Positions 34,613-42,550 of a DNA stretch of 64,000 bases are shown in pieces. The notes beneath the pieces were generated by a model. It was not told the origin of the DNA, did no database searches, and saw nothing but the letters and a program-made list of their open reading frames with translations. This DNA is from Cellulophaga sp. RHA19 (lineage in GTDB: Bacteria > Bacteroidota > Bacteroidia > Flavobacteriales > Flavobacteriaceae): positions 3,587,001 to 3,651,000 of the forward strand of contig NZ_PHUL01000001.1 in the NCBI RefSeq assembly GCF_002813425.1, written 5' to 3'. Position 1 is the first letter of the stretch. The number at the start of each line of letters is the position of its first letter. A program made the position numbers and the translations under genes.

Positions 34613-35752
34613 TTAAAGTTGATTTTTATGTTTTTTGGCAAAGCTGGCAAGTATATTTTTTTGTGATGCAGTTAAGTTCTTATCTTGTAAAAACCAATAA
34701 ACATTTCTAGATATTAGAATATCTTTTTGCAATAATGGCATTAATTTGTTTAAGACTTGCTTACTTACAGCAGCATTGTTTTTTTGCAATAAACGTAAAA
34801 ATAAAGACATTTCTTGGTACGTTACCTTTGATGATAAAATTAAGCTTACATCTGCTAAATATGTGCTACTTAACTCTAAATTAGAATGCAATATAGAGTT
34901 TAGCACTGCAATTTTAAGCTTAGAGTTGCCTTTTGTTATAAATGTTTTTAATGTAGATAAGTATACTGAAGAATTGTTTTTTTCTAGATATTGAACAGAA
35001 GAACGAATTAACTGATCATTAACTAATGTTTGTTTTTTTACAGCTTCTACTATGCTTTTAGTATAGATTTTCTGATTCTCTAGCTGAGTTATAGCAAACA
35101 ATTGTTTTTGAAGGTTACCACTATTTAAATAAGCAACATATTCCTTGCTTGAAAAATTAGAAGCTGTTACCTCTTTTATTTTTTCTACTACTGCGCCATG
35201 TGCCCAATGCCAAAGCGTATAACACGTTAAAGAAGCACCATCTACCGTGTCTTCTTTATTTAGCTCTAACAAAGTTTCACCAGCAACAGCATCTACAATA
35301 TCATGAGATTTTACAGTGGTTAAAATTTCATCAATTCTAATACTCTTAAAAGGAGAGTCAATATCTAAAAGTATTTTTTGCGTTTTAATATAATCCTCTT
35401 CTGTGTATGGCTCTCCTTCATACTTTTCTAAGGCTACACCTTTTGCTAATTCATATTTTTGATACTCGCCAATGGTGTTCCAAATAATACGCACAGGAAC
35501 AATTTTACACAGATTCTCATAACAAATTACAGATTCTACATCCATATAATAAGATACTGCTAAGTTATTTTTGCCTTTTACTTCTACAAGCACTGCATCT
35601 TCAATATTATTTTGTCCTTTACCAGGGTGGTGAACTTTTATATGGTGTTTTATTTCGTTTTTAGACTGTACTAAGTGCCTTTTAGCACTTTTATCAGTAA
35701 ATAAAAGTGCTAAAAAAACAACTGTAATTATGTAGGTATATCTTATAAACAT
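34613..35752 (-). CDS. Uncharacterised exported protein with flavinylation-like motif, partner of the FAD oxidoreductase
   Basis: A 379-residue protein. The open frame reaches a TTG at 35761, but the ATG at 35752 overlaps the preceding stop as TAATG and gives a hydrophobic export signal (about 4-19). Residues 75-95 hold ICYENLCKIVPVRIIWNTIG (Cys78, Cys82). VDAVAGET at 153-160 resembles the (D)xxSGAT sequence used for covalent FMN attachment, and DGASLTCYTLWHWAHG follows. The carboxy half (about 200-379) is helical with HEAT-like repeats. I do not recognise a named family. Coupling to the oxidoreductase suggests that it passes electrons or assembles that enzyme; the flavin idea is speculative. 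Confidence 0.6.
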   Translation of the reverse strand: MFIRYTYIITVVFLALLFTDKSAKRHLVQSKNEIKHHIKVHHPGKGQNNIEDAVLVEVKGKNNLAVSYYMDVESVICYENLCKIVPVRIIWNTIGEYQKYELAKGVALEKYEGEPYTEEDYIKTQKILLDIDSPFKSIRIDEILTTVKSHDIVDAVAGETLLELNKEDTVDGASLTCYTLWHWAHGAVVEKIKEVTASNFSSKEYVAYLNSGNLQKQLFAITQLENQKIYTKSIVEAVKKQTLVNDQLIRSSVQYLEKNNSSVYLSTLKTFITKGNSKLKIAVLNSILHSNLELSSTYLADVSLILSSKVTYQEMSLFLRLLQKNNAAVSKQVLNKLMPLLQKDILISRNVYWFLQDKNLTASQKNILASFAKKHKNQL

Positions 35753-37680
35753 TAATAACAACGAACTTCAAAAAGTTTAATATTAGGATCACCATACGTA
35801 TCATTAAAAGTAACACGTATTGCATTGGTTTTTAATGTACTAAAGTTAACTTTTACCAAGCGTGTTCTGTTGTCATTAACTTCTGCTATGGTTTTCCAAC
35901 TCCCTTTTTCTCTTGCTTCAATTTTAAAAGATTTTACCAATTCTGGTGGTACACCAATAACCTGACCTTTATTCTTTGCCGGATTTTTGTGCATCATCAT
36001 TTTACGTTGCAAATTGGTATCAAACTTAAACTCTACGCTAGACAATTCTATATTCTTTTTCCACTCTAACTGCAATTCTGCTTGTAAACCGTCTGCTTGC
36101 CAATGGTGTATTTTTTCTACCTCATCTCTACCAACACCATCTACTAAGTTTTTTACATCACCAGAAATTGTAGAAGAACCAAAAATTGCACTTGCCAGTT
36201 TAGCCTTATCGTTTTTATCATTTGCTGGTCTATTTGGCAGGTAAGAGTCGTCTCTTAACAACTGTTCTTGCAAGTCGTTTATGTACTTTTTACCTATTTC
36301 TCTAGGTGTAACTTTATGTTGTACACACAATGCAGAGGCCGTACCTACTGCTTGCCCCATTAATGCACAAGTAGCAATAATACGTGATGATGATAACGCC
36401 ATATGTGATACACTTACATTACGACCAGCCATCATTAAATTACTCACATTTTTAGAGTATAAACAACGAAAAGGAATCTCATAAACTTGCTTAAACCTAG
36501 AATGAAAATAACTAGCTGGCTCGGTTAAATTCTCTATTCCTCCAGGGCAATGCTCATCTAAAGACCAGCCACCATAGGCAACAGTATCATTAAAGTGGCG
36601 GTATTCTTCCATATCTGGTTGCGTTAAAATATAATCTCCCATAAACCTGCGAGATTCTCTACGCCCTGGCACAGAACCTATCCAATCTAAAGCTATATTT
36701 TCTGCTTCAGGAAAATTACCCGAATTTTTTATATGATCCCAAACACCATAAAAACGTGCTAGCAGTTTGTGTTTTATTTCTTCTCTTTCTCCAATAATAT
36801 CATTATTACTACCAATTTCTACCCACCAAAAGCCTTCTTTAACTTGTTTAATTTTACGGTGCTTGTCTTTAAAAGCAGTCTCGGCATCAAAAGGAATTGC
36901 ATATGCTGGCGGATTAAATTTTATAGGTCTACCCATATCCTTAGTCACCATCATAATACAATCTCCCATTACCCAATTATCTGGCACATCTGGGGCAAAA
37001 GATTCTCCAAATTCCTCTTTGCCTTCTCTACCAATTCTGTACTCTGCACCTGCCATAGCAGCCATTAAACCATCACCAGAAGAATCTATAAATACATCTG
37101 CATTAAATGTATATGCCATTTCTGTTGTGGTTTGTCTAGCAAAAACAGATTTTATTTTATCGCCATCTTTAACTACATCATAAGCTTGTGTATTTAAAAA
37201 CAACTCTAAATTCTTTTCTCTTTTAACAAAGTCATAAAGTACATGATCCCAAACAGGGTAAGATTCTTGTTCGTTAAAGTACCAGTTTTCAATAAGCATT
37301 TCTTCTAAAACACCCGTTTCTCTTTCTACAATATGTTTATTTTTTAAGCTCTGTACACCGTTTACAGTTACTCTAATTTCACTAGAAGCATTACCACCAA
37401 GTACTGGCCTGTCTTGTATTAAAACTGTTTTATTACCCATTCTAGCAGAAGATACTGCTGCACAAATACCTGCCATACCTGCACCTACTATAACCACATC
37501 TGCTGTAATTGTTTTTTTTCTATTTAAATGAAATTGTTGTCCGTTTGCATCTGTATTCCAATTAGGAGCAGCTACATCTTCTGTGTTTGATGTTTGCGCT
37601 GTTAGTTCTCCTACTATTGGTAACATACTAGCTGCTAATACTCCTTTTGTACTTGTTTTAAAAAACTTTCTTCTTTCCAT
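35752..37680 (-). CDS. FAD-dependent oxidoreductase (PF12831-like), exported
   Basis: A 642-residue flavoprotein. MERRKFFKTSTKG followed by a hydrophobic stretch is a Tat-like signal (Arg-Arg, cut near GELTAQT). The FAD-binding fold starts with DVVIVGAGMAGICAAVSSA (about 58-77), then GGNASSEIRV and, near 400, LMMAGRNVSVSHMALSSSRI, FAD contacts typical of FAD_oxidored proteins. After about 510 a discoidin/F5-8-like domain (ELSSVEFKFDTN...NAIRVTFNDTYGDPNIKLFEV) may bind sugar. Related proteins are common in polysaccharide loci with no known reaction. It begins the FAD-partner-cstA operon and reads away from the CAT-like gene. Confidence 0.85.
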   Translation of the reverse strand: MERRKFFKTSTKGVLAASMLPIVGELTAQTSNTEDVAAPNWNTDANGQQFHLNRKKTITADVVIVGAGMAGICAAVSSARMGNKTVLIQDRPVLGGNASSEIRVTVNGVQSLKNKHIVERETGVLEEMLIENWYFNEQESYPVWDHVLYDFVKREKNLELFLNTQAYDVVKDGDKIKSVFARQTTTEMAYTFNADVFIDSSGDGLMAAMAGAEYRIGREGKEEFGESFAPDVPDNWVMGDCIMMVTKDMGRPIKFNPPAYAIPFDAETAFKDKHRKIKQVKEGFWWVEIGSNNDIIGEREEIKHKLLARFYGVWDHIKNSGNFPEAENIALDWIGSVPGRRESRRFMGDYILTQPDMEEYRHFNDTVAYGGWSLDEHCPGGIENLTEPASYFHSRFKQVYEIPFRCLYSKNVSNLMMAGRNVSVSHMALSSSRIIATCALMGQAVGTASALCVQHKVTPREIGKKYINDLQEQLLRDDSYLPNRPANDKNDKAKLASAIFGSSTISGDVKNLVDGVGRDEVEKIHHWQADGLQAELQLEWKKNIELSSVEFKFDTNLQRKMMMHKNPAKNKGQVIGVPPELVKSFKIEAREKGSWKTIAEVNDNRTRLVKVNFSTLKTNAIRVTFNDTYGDPNIKLFEVRCY

Positions 37681-37847
37681 TATATAATGCTAAAATGTTG
37701 GTCTGTATTATTTACAGGAACAAATTACTAGTTCTTATAAAAAGAAATGTTTTGGTGCGTAATTATAATGTAGTTATGCGTACCAATTGTTAATATACAA
37801 GCGCTAATTACCATTTATCTTTATTATTTTTACCTAAATTTTTTAGT

Positions 37848-38477
37848 ATGACAAAGACATTGGTTGCCATTAATGAGTGGAATAGAAAAGATCATTATAA
37901 TTTTTTTTCTAAGTTTGATGAGCCTTTTTTTGGCATTACTGTTACCATAGATTGTACTGTAGCATACAAAAAAGCAAAAGAACAAAACACGTCTTTTTTT
38001 CTTTATTATTTATACCGTGCATTAGAAGCTGCAAACCAAATTGAAAATTTTAAATATAGAATTATAGATGATAAGGTGTATTTATTTGATACTATAAACG
38101 CATCACCAACCATAAGTAGACCAGACAATACTTTTGGTTTTTCTTTTGTAAATTATAATGAAAATGAAATTACTTTTAGAAATAACGCTTTAAAAGTGAT
38201 AAAGAAGGTACAAGAATCTACAAGCTTATTTCCTGGTGAAGATGACAAAATTAACGTAATACATTTTTCTGCTTTACCTTGGTTAAACTTTAGCAGTATG
38301 TCTCATGCAAGAAACTACAAATATCCAGACAGTTGCCCTAAAATATCTTTTGGAAAAATAATAACTACAGACAATACAAAAACAATGTCTGTCTCTATAC
38401 ACGCGCATCATGGCCTAGTAGATGGCTACCACGTTGGTCTTTTTGTAGATAAGTTTCAGGCTTTATTAAACAAATAA
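37848..38477 (+). CDS. Chloramphenicol-acetyltransferase-like O-acyltransferase
   Basis: A 209-residue cytosolic protein of the CAT family: NEWNRKDHYNFFSKFDEPFFGIT at the start, ALPWLNFSSMSHA in the middle and HAHHGLVDGYHVG with the catalytic His188. Length fits CAT. In Bacteroidota many such proteins do not act on chloramphenicol but acetylate other small molecules; the setting in a sugar locus suggests acetylation of a sugar, or it is just a bystander. It is a lone plus-strand gene whose end faces the sulfatase operon over a shared hairpin. Confidence 0.85.
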   Translation: MTKTLVAINEWNRKDHYNFFSKFDEPFFGITVTIDCTVAYKKAKEQNTSFFLYYLYRALEAANQIENFKYRIIDDKVYLFDTINASPTISRPDNTFGFSFVNYNENEITFRNNALKVIKKVQESTSLFPGEDDKINVIHFSALPWLNFSSMSHARNYKYPDSCPKISFGKIITTDNTKTMSVSIHAHHGLVDGYHVGLFVDKFQALLNK

Positions 38478-38515
38478 AAATCCTTGTTATCACATTTTAC
38501 TGCGCTAACAAGGAT
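38476..38515 (-). terminator. Terminator between the CAT-like gene and the sulfatase operon
   Basis: ATCCTTGTTA at 38480-38489 and TAACAAGGAT at 38506-38515 form a perfect ten-base stem. On the minus strand it is followed by TTTTTATTT, ending the 48.5-38.5 kb operon; it probably stops the plus-strand gene too. Confidence 0.85.
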
Positions 38516-38542
38516 GTATTACTTATTTGTATGTAAAATATT

Positions 38543-40123
38543 TTAAAACTCTAAAACCGAATTTGGAGGTAATGGCACCTTATTTTGTTTACGCCATTGT
38601 ACCAATTCTGCTAACATTGTATTGGCAGTATCTTTATTAGAATCTACTAAGTTAGTAGACTCAGACGGGTCATCATTTAAGTTGTACAACTCTAACTTAC
38701 CATCTGCTAAAAACTGAATTAACTTGTAGTTGTTTTTTCTGATTACAGAACAAGTACCGTGTTTCCATTGGCTAGCCAAATGCCAAAATAAAGGACGATT
38801 TGTAAATTGCTCATCATCTTTAGTAAAAATTGGAGTAATAGAATTACCATCTAACTCACCGCTATAATTTTTTATACCAGCGACATCTAAAAACGTAGGA
38901 AAAAAATCTAACGCAGTTATGGCTTCTTTACTTCTTCTTGCCTGTACTTTACCTGGCCAGTTTACTAAAGCAGGTACTTTTATTCCGCCTTCATAAATAT
39001 AACCTTTAGCACCACGTAGTAAATCGTTTTTACTTTGTCCGCCATTATACCCGTTATCTGATGTTAGAATTATCATTGTATTTTCTCTAAGGCCATTATC
39101 ATCCAAGTACTTTACAATTCTGGCAACGTTATCGTCTACAGATTCTACCATAGATGCATAACCAGCATAATGTTCTTTTCTTTTTACTTTAGCTGCAATA
39201 CCTTGCCCTGTAACAGAATCTACCTCTTTATTTAAGTATTTTTGATACAACTCTTCATTACGTTTTCTAACAGGTGCGTGCACTGCATAATAATCTAAAT
39301 TTATAAAGAAAGGCTCATTTTTATGATCTCCAATAAACTCAATAGCTTCATCTGTTAACCTGTCTGTAAGCCATTCATCTGTTGGCTTTTGTTCTATAAA
39401 CGGATTGCTAAATGGGGCTATATAACCACCACCTACGCTTTTATATCCGCCAGGTTCCAAGGCAGGATCTCCACGGTAAGTACCCGCTACATTTTTTATA
39501 AAACCACGACCTTCTGGGTAATACTGCTGTATTTCTGGTGTTTTATGTTTTGCCACCCAACTATAATCTCCCGGATCTGGTTGAGTAAGTTTCTGTTGTA
39601 TAGGAAACGTCATTGCTCTTTCCTTTTCTGGATAAGGACCAACAATATGCCATTTACCAATGTGTATTGCCTTGTAACCAGCATCTGCTAATGGTTCTGC
39701 AAAAATGGTATGCTCCTTACCAACTGTCCACCTAGAAAAAATATTTTCTTCTGCAGTACCTTTTTCTAAAACTGGTACAGTGTAAACACCAGTTCTAAAA
39801 GACTGTTTACCTGTAAAAATTGCAGTTCTAGATGGTGAGCACGTTGGGTACATATAGGCATTATCTAACACCAAACTTTCTTTTGCCAAGGCATCTAAAT
39901 TTGGAGTTTCATAATAGTTAGACCCGTTAAAACCAACATCTGCATACCCTAGATCATCAACCAAAATAAAAACAATATTTGGCTTTTTACTTTCTGTTTG
40001 TTGTGCTACCTCTTTGCCTTTAGTTTCTGGTTTTTCTTTACAAGAAAAAGCTAAAAAAGCAATAAAAAAGCAGGCTACAATGGGATGTCTAAAAACATTT
40101 TTTTTTAAATGTATCTCTATCAT
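38543..40123 (-). CDS. S1-family sulfatase, lipoprotein
   Basis: A 526-residue sulfatase with a lipobox (FLAFSC, Cys28), so probably anchored to the membrane. LVDDLGYADVG, CSPSR with Cys95, HIGKWHIVGP and LTSDNGYNGG are the active-site elements. Compared with its neighbours it has an insertion around 110-230 (TVGKEHTIF, KTPEIQQYYPEGRGF, GGGYIAPFSNPF) that would shape the substrate pocket. It starts three bases after the preceding sulfatase and is last in the operon. The sulfate position is unknown. Confidence 0.9.
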   Translation of the reverse strand: MIEIHLKKNVFRHPIVACFFIAFLAFSCKEKPETKGKEVAQQTESKKPNIVFILVDDLGYADVGFNGSNYYETPNLDALAKESLVLDNAYMYPTCSPSRTAIFTGKQSFRTGVYTVPVLEKGTAEENIFSRWTVGKEHTIFAEPLADAGYKAIHIGKWHIVGPYPEKERAMTFPIQQKLTQPDPGDYSWVAKHKTPEIQQYYPEGRGFIKNVAGTYRGDPALEPGGYKSVGGGYIAPFSNPFIEQKPTDEWLTDRLTDEAIEFIGDHKNEPFFINLDYYAVHAPVRKRNEELYQKYLNKEVDSVTGQGIAAKVKRKEHYAGYASMVESVDDNVARIVKYLDDNGLRENTMIILTSDNGYNGGQSKNDLLRGAKGYIYEGGIKVPALVNWPGKVQARRSKEAITALDFFPTFLDVAGIKNYSGELDGNSITPIFTKDDEQFTNRPLFWHLASQWKHGTCSVIRKNNYKLIQFLADGKLELYNLNDDPSESTNLVDSNKDTANTMLAELVQWRKQNKVPLPPNSVLEF

Positions 40124-40126
40124 ATA

Positions 40127-41650
40127 TTATTTTAATTTAAATTGATCGTATTCAGGATTTACTTTAGCATCTTTAAACCTTGGTCTATCCTTCCATAAAT
40201 CATAGGTTGCTTTTAACTGTTTAACATCTTCTGGGTATTGCCCTTTATCGTCTGTATTTTGTATCCAATTTTCTAATTCAGTTCTGTGTTCTGCAAGAAC
40301 AGCTGCGTATTCTAATTTTTCAGCTAAATTATTCATCTGGTGCGGATCCTGTTTTAAATTATACAACTCTTCCTTTGGGCGTATACCAAACCAATGTTCT
40401 TCTTGATATGGGGTTAATTTACCTTCTTTATGTAATTTTTTAAAATCTTTTACTATTGGTTTATTATCTCTATAACCCGCTTGTAACATTGGTCTTTCTG
40501 GGAAATAATTACGAATATATCTAAAGTCTTTAGATACTACGGTTCTTATCCTATCTATAGTATAATCACATCTATCTCTTGCTCCAATAACATATTCTGG
40601 GGCACTGTAATCTTTTGCTAATAAATCTTGCCCATCTAAATATTTTGGCAAAGAAACTCCTCCCATAGCAAGGGTAGTTGCAGATACATCTAAAAGTGAA
40701 ACTAAATCATTACTAACTGTACCAGCATGTATTGCAGGATGATTACCTTTAATCATTAATGGTACTAGCATTCCTCCTTCGTAACAAAATTGTTTATGAC
40801 GTAAAGAAGAATTACTTCCGTGATCGGAAAAGAAAAATATAATTGTATTCTCTAATTCTCCATCTTTTTCCAACTGTTTTAAAATCTTTTCTACAGTAAC
40901 ATCAGATCCCCTATTGGCATTATAATGTTCTGTCCAAGCTTTTCTCTGCGATAGAATATCTGGAAAATAAGGCGGTAGAGGTACATCATTATCTGCCAGC
41001 TTTTCACCATCGCGCACATATTTAGCATCTTTTTTTCCTCCCATTATTTGTACCTGTCCAAACCATGGTTGGTTTTTATCTTTTCTTGCACTCCAAACTC
41101 CATCGGTAACAGACATATAATTAACTGCTTTGTTTCCTTGCCAGCCGTTCATTCCTGGTTTATAATCCTTTTCATTACCTACTGCATACAAGGCTTTACG
41201 ATTGTAATGAAAATTATAATCGTCTTTACCAGAATTAAAAACAAAATATCCAGCATCTTTCATTAACTCCGGAATAGTCTTCATTCCTTCTGGTAAATTA
41301 ATTCTAAGTTCTTCTGGCACAACTTCTCCATCGGTAGTTCTGCTAGATCTATGGTTATGTGTTCCTGTAGTTGTTTGCATAACACCAGTAATTAAGGCAG
41401 ATCTACTTGCAGAACATACTGGAGCTGTGGCATATGCACGAGTAAATAATACTCCGTCTTTTGCAAATTTATCTATTACAGGTGTATGTCCAACATTAAT
41501 AGAATCGCCATAACACCCCATAAATGGAGACAAGTCTTCTGCAACTATCCAAAGTATATTTGGTTTTTTTACAGCAATCTGCTCTTTAGATTTGCATCCA
41601 AATAAACATATAAACCCTAATAAATAAAGTGATAAAATTATTTTTTTCAT
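40127..41650 (-). CDS. S1-family sulfatase with CxAxR activation motif, lipoprotein
   Basis: A 507-residue sulfatase, lipobox LFGC (Cys19). VAEDLSPFMGCYGD near the start has the metal-binding acid pair as ED. The activation site is CSASR with Cys79: alanine replaces the usual proline, a variant still accepted by formylglycine-generating enzyme. GKDDYNFHYNRKALY and FFFSDHGSNSS are further landmarks. The type is common in marine Bacteroidota; I do not assign the subfamily. It sits between the esterase and another sulfatase with gaps of 3 and 13 bases. Confidence 0.88.
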   Translation of the reverse strand: MKKIILSLYLLGFICLFGCKSKEQIAVKKPNILWIVAEDLSPFMGCYGDSINVGHTPVIDKFAKDGVLFTRAYATAPVCSASRSALITGVMQTTTGTHNHRSSRTTDGEVVPEELRINLPEGMKTIPELMKDAGYFVFNSGKDDYNFHYNRKALYAVGNEKDYKPGMNGWQGNKAVNYMSVTDGVWSARKDKNQPWFGQVQIMGGKKDAKYVRDGEKLADNDVPLPPYFPDILSQRKAWTEHYNANRGSDVTVEKILKQLEKDGELENTIIFFFSDHGSNSSLRHKQFCYEGGMLVPLMIKGNHPAIHAGTVSNDLVSLLDVSATTLAMGGVSLPKYLDGQDLLAKDYSAPEYVIGARDRCDYTIDRIRTVVSKDFRYIRNYFPERPMLQAGYRDNKPIVKDFKKLHKEGKLTPYQEEHWFGIRPKEELYNLKQDPHQMNNLAEKLEYAAVLAEHRTELENWIQNTDDKGQYPEDVKQLKATYDLWKDRPRFKDAKVNPEYDQFKLK

Positions 41651-41663
41651 TTTTTCTATTTTC

Positions 41664-42545
41664 TTATTTATTTAATTTTATAATTTTTTTGCCAAAAGCA
41701 ATGCCTAAACGTTTTTGCCCTTCTGTGTTATAATGTACATTATCTGCGTGTTTAGGGTAGTCTTTCCATTTTCTGTTTGTGGTTGTTTTTAAAAGAACAG
41801 CATTATTATTTTCTTTACAAAAATCTATCATTGCTTGTCTAACCATTTCTGGACCTTCTTTAAATCTTCCATAGGTAGAGTTAATTTGTCCTATAACAAA
41901 TGGCAATTTTTCTACGTTTAAATCTTTTTTATAAGCATTGTGTAACTCTTTTAAGTTTGCTTTATAACTTCTTGCAGCAACCTCTTTAGCAGCATCATTC
42001 TCACCTTGCATCCAACACAAACCTAGGATCTTGTATGCTTTACCTTCATTTTTAAGTAGACTAATGTTTTCTTTAATATCTTGTATATGGGCACTGTATA
42101 ATTTTAGATGATGCTTCTTTTCTCCTTTTTCTACAGCTTCAGATTTTTGCAGGGTCCAGTTAGGACTCCAAGCACCATACAGTGCAGTGCCGCCCATAGA
42201 CCTTTTTACTAATAAAAATTCTTGATCTGGATACTTTTCTGCTAAGGTTACTCCTAGTAGTAACTCTGGTCCAAATCGGTTTTTAAAATTATATTTTTCA
42301 CTAGGTGTATTATTGTAATAAGATAGTGGTTTTGCCTCCTCACCATTAAAACTTAAGCGTACCGTATTAGATGCAACTTCTATTTGTTTTTTAATTTTAG
42401 GACTTAATTCATCATAATTACCAGCACCTGCCATATTAGATTGTCCTGCTAATAAAACAATATTTACTTTATTTTGGGCAGATACGGCACTAATGCACAA
42501 AATGCACATTACTAGCAACTTAAAATTATTTTTTACTCTAAACAT
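41664..42545 (-). CDS. SASA-domain (sialate O-acetylesterase-like, CE6-like) esterase
   Basis: A 293-residue SGNH-type esterase with signal peptide (cut near AVSAQ). The nucleophile motif GQSNMAG has Ser36; CWMQGENDA is the block III/Gly-Asn oxyanion element; DNVHYNTEG has the Asp268/His271 pair. It belongs to the SASA family (PF03629), related to CE6 acetyl-xylan esterases. It probably removes acetyl groups from the polysaccharide or its fragments. Five bases separate it from the GH42-like gene upstream. Acetylation is not a normal feature of carrageenan, so the substrate may be a natural, more decorated galactan. Confidence 0.82.
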   Translation of the reverse strand: MFRVKNNFKLLVMCILCISAVSAQNKVNIVLLAGQSNMAGAGNYDELSPKIKKQIEVASNTVRLSFNGEEAKPLSYYNNTPSEKYNFKNRFGPELLLGVTLAEKYPDQEFLLVKRSMGGTALYGAWSPNWTLQKSEAVEKGEKKHHLKLYSAHIQDIKENISLLKNEGKAYKILGLCWMQGENDAAKEVAARSYKANLKELHNAYKKDLNVEKLPFVIGQINSTYGRFKEGPEMVRQAMIDFCKENNNAVLLKTTTNRKWKDYPKHADNVHYNTEGQKRLGIAFGKKIIKLNK

Positions 42546-42550
42546 ATAAT

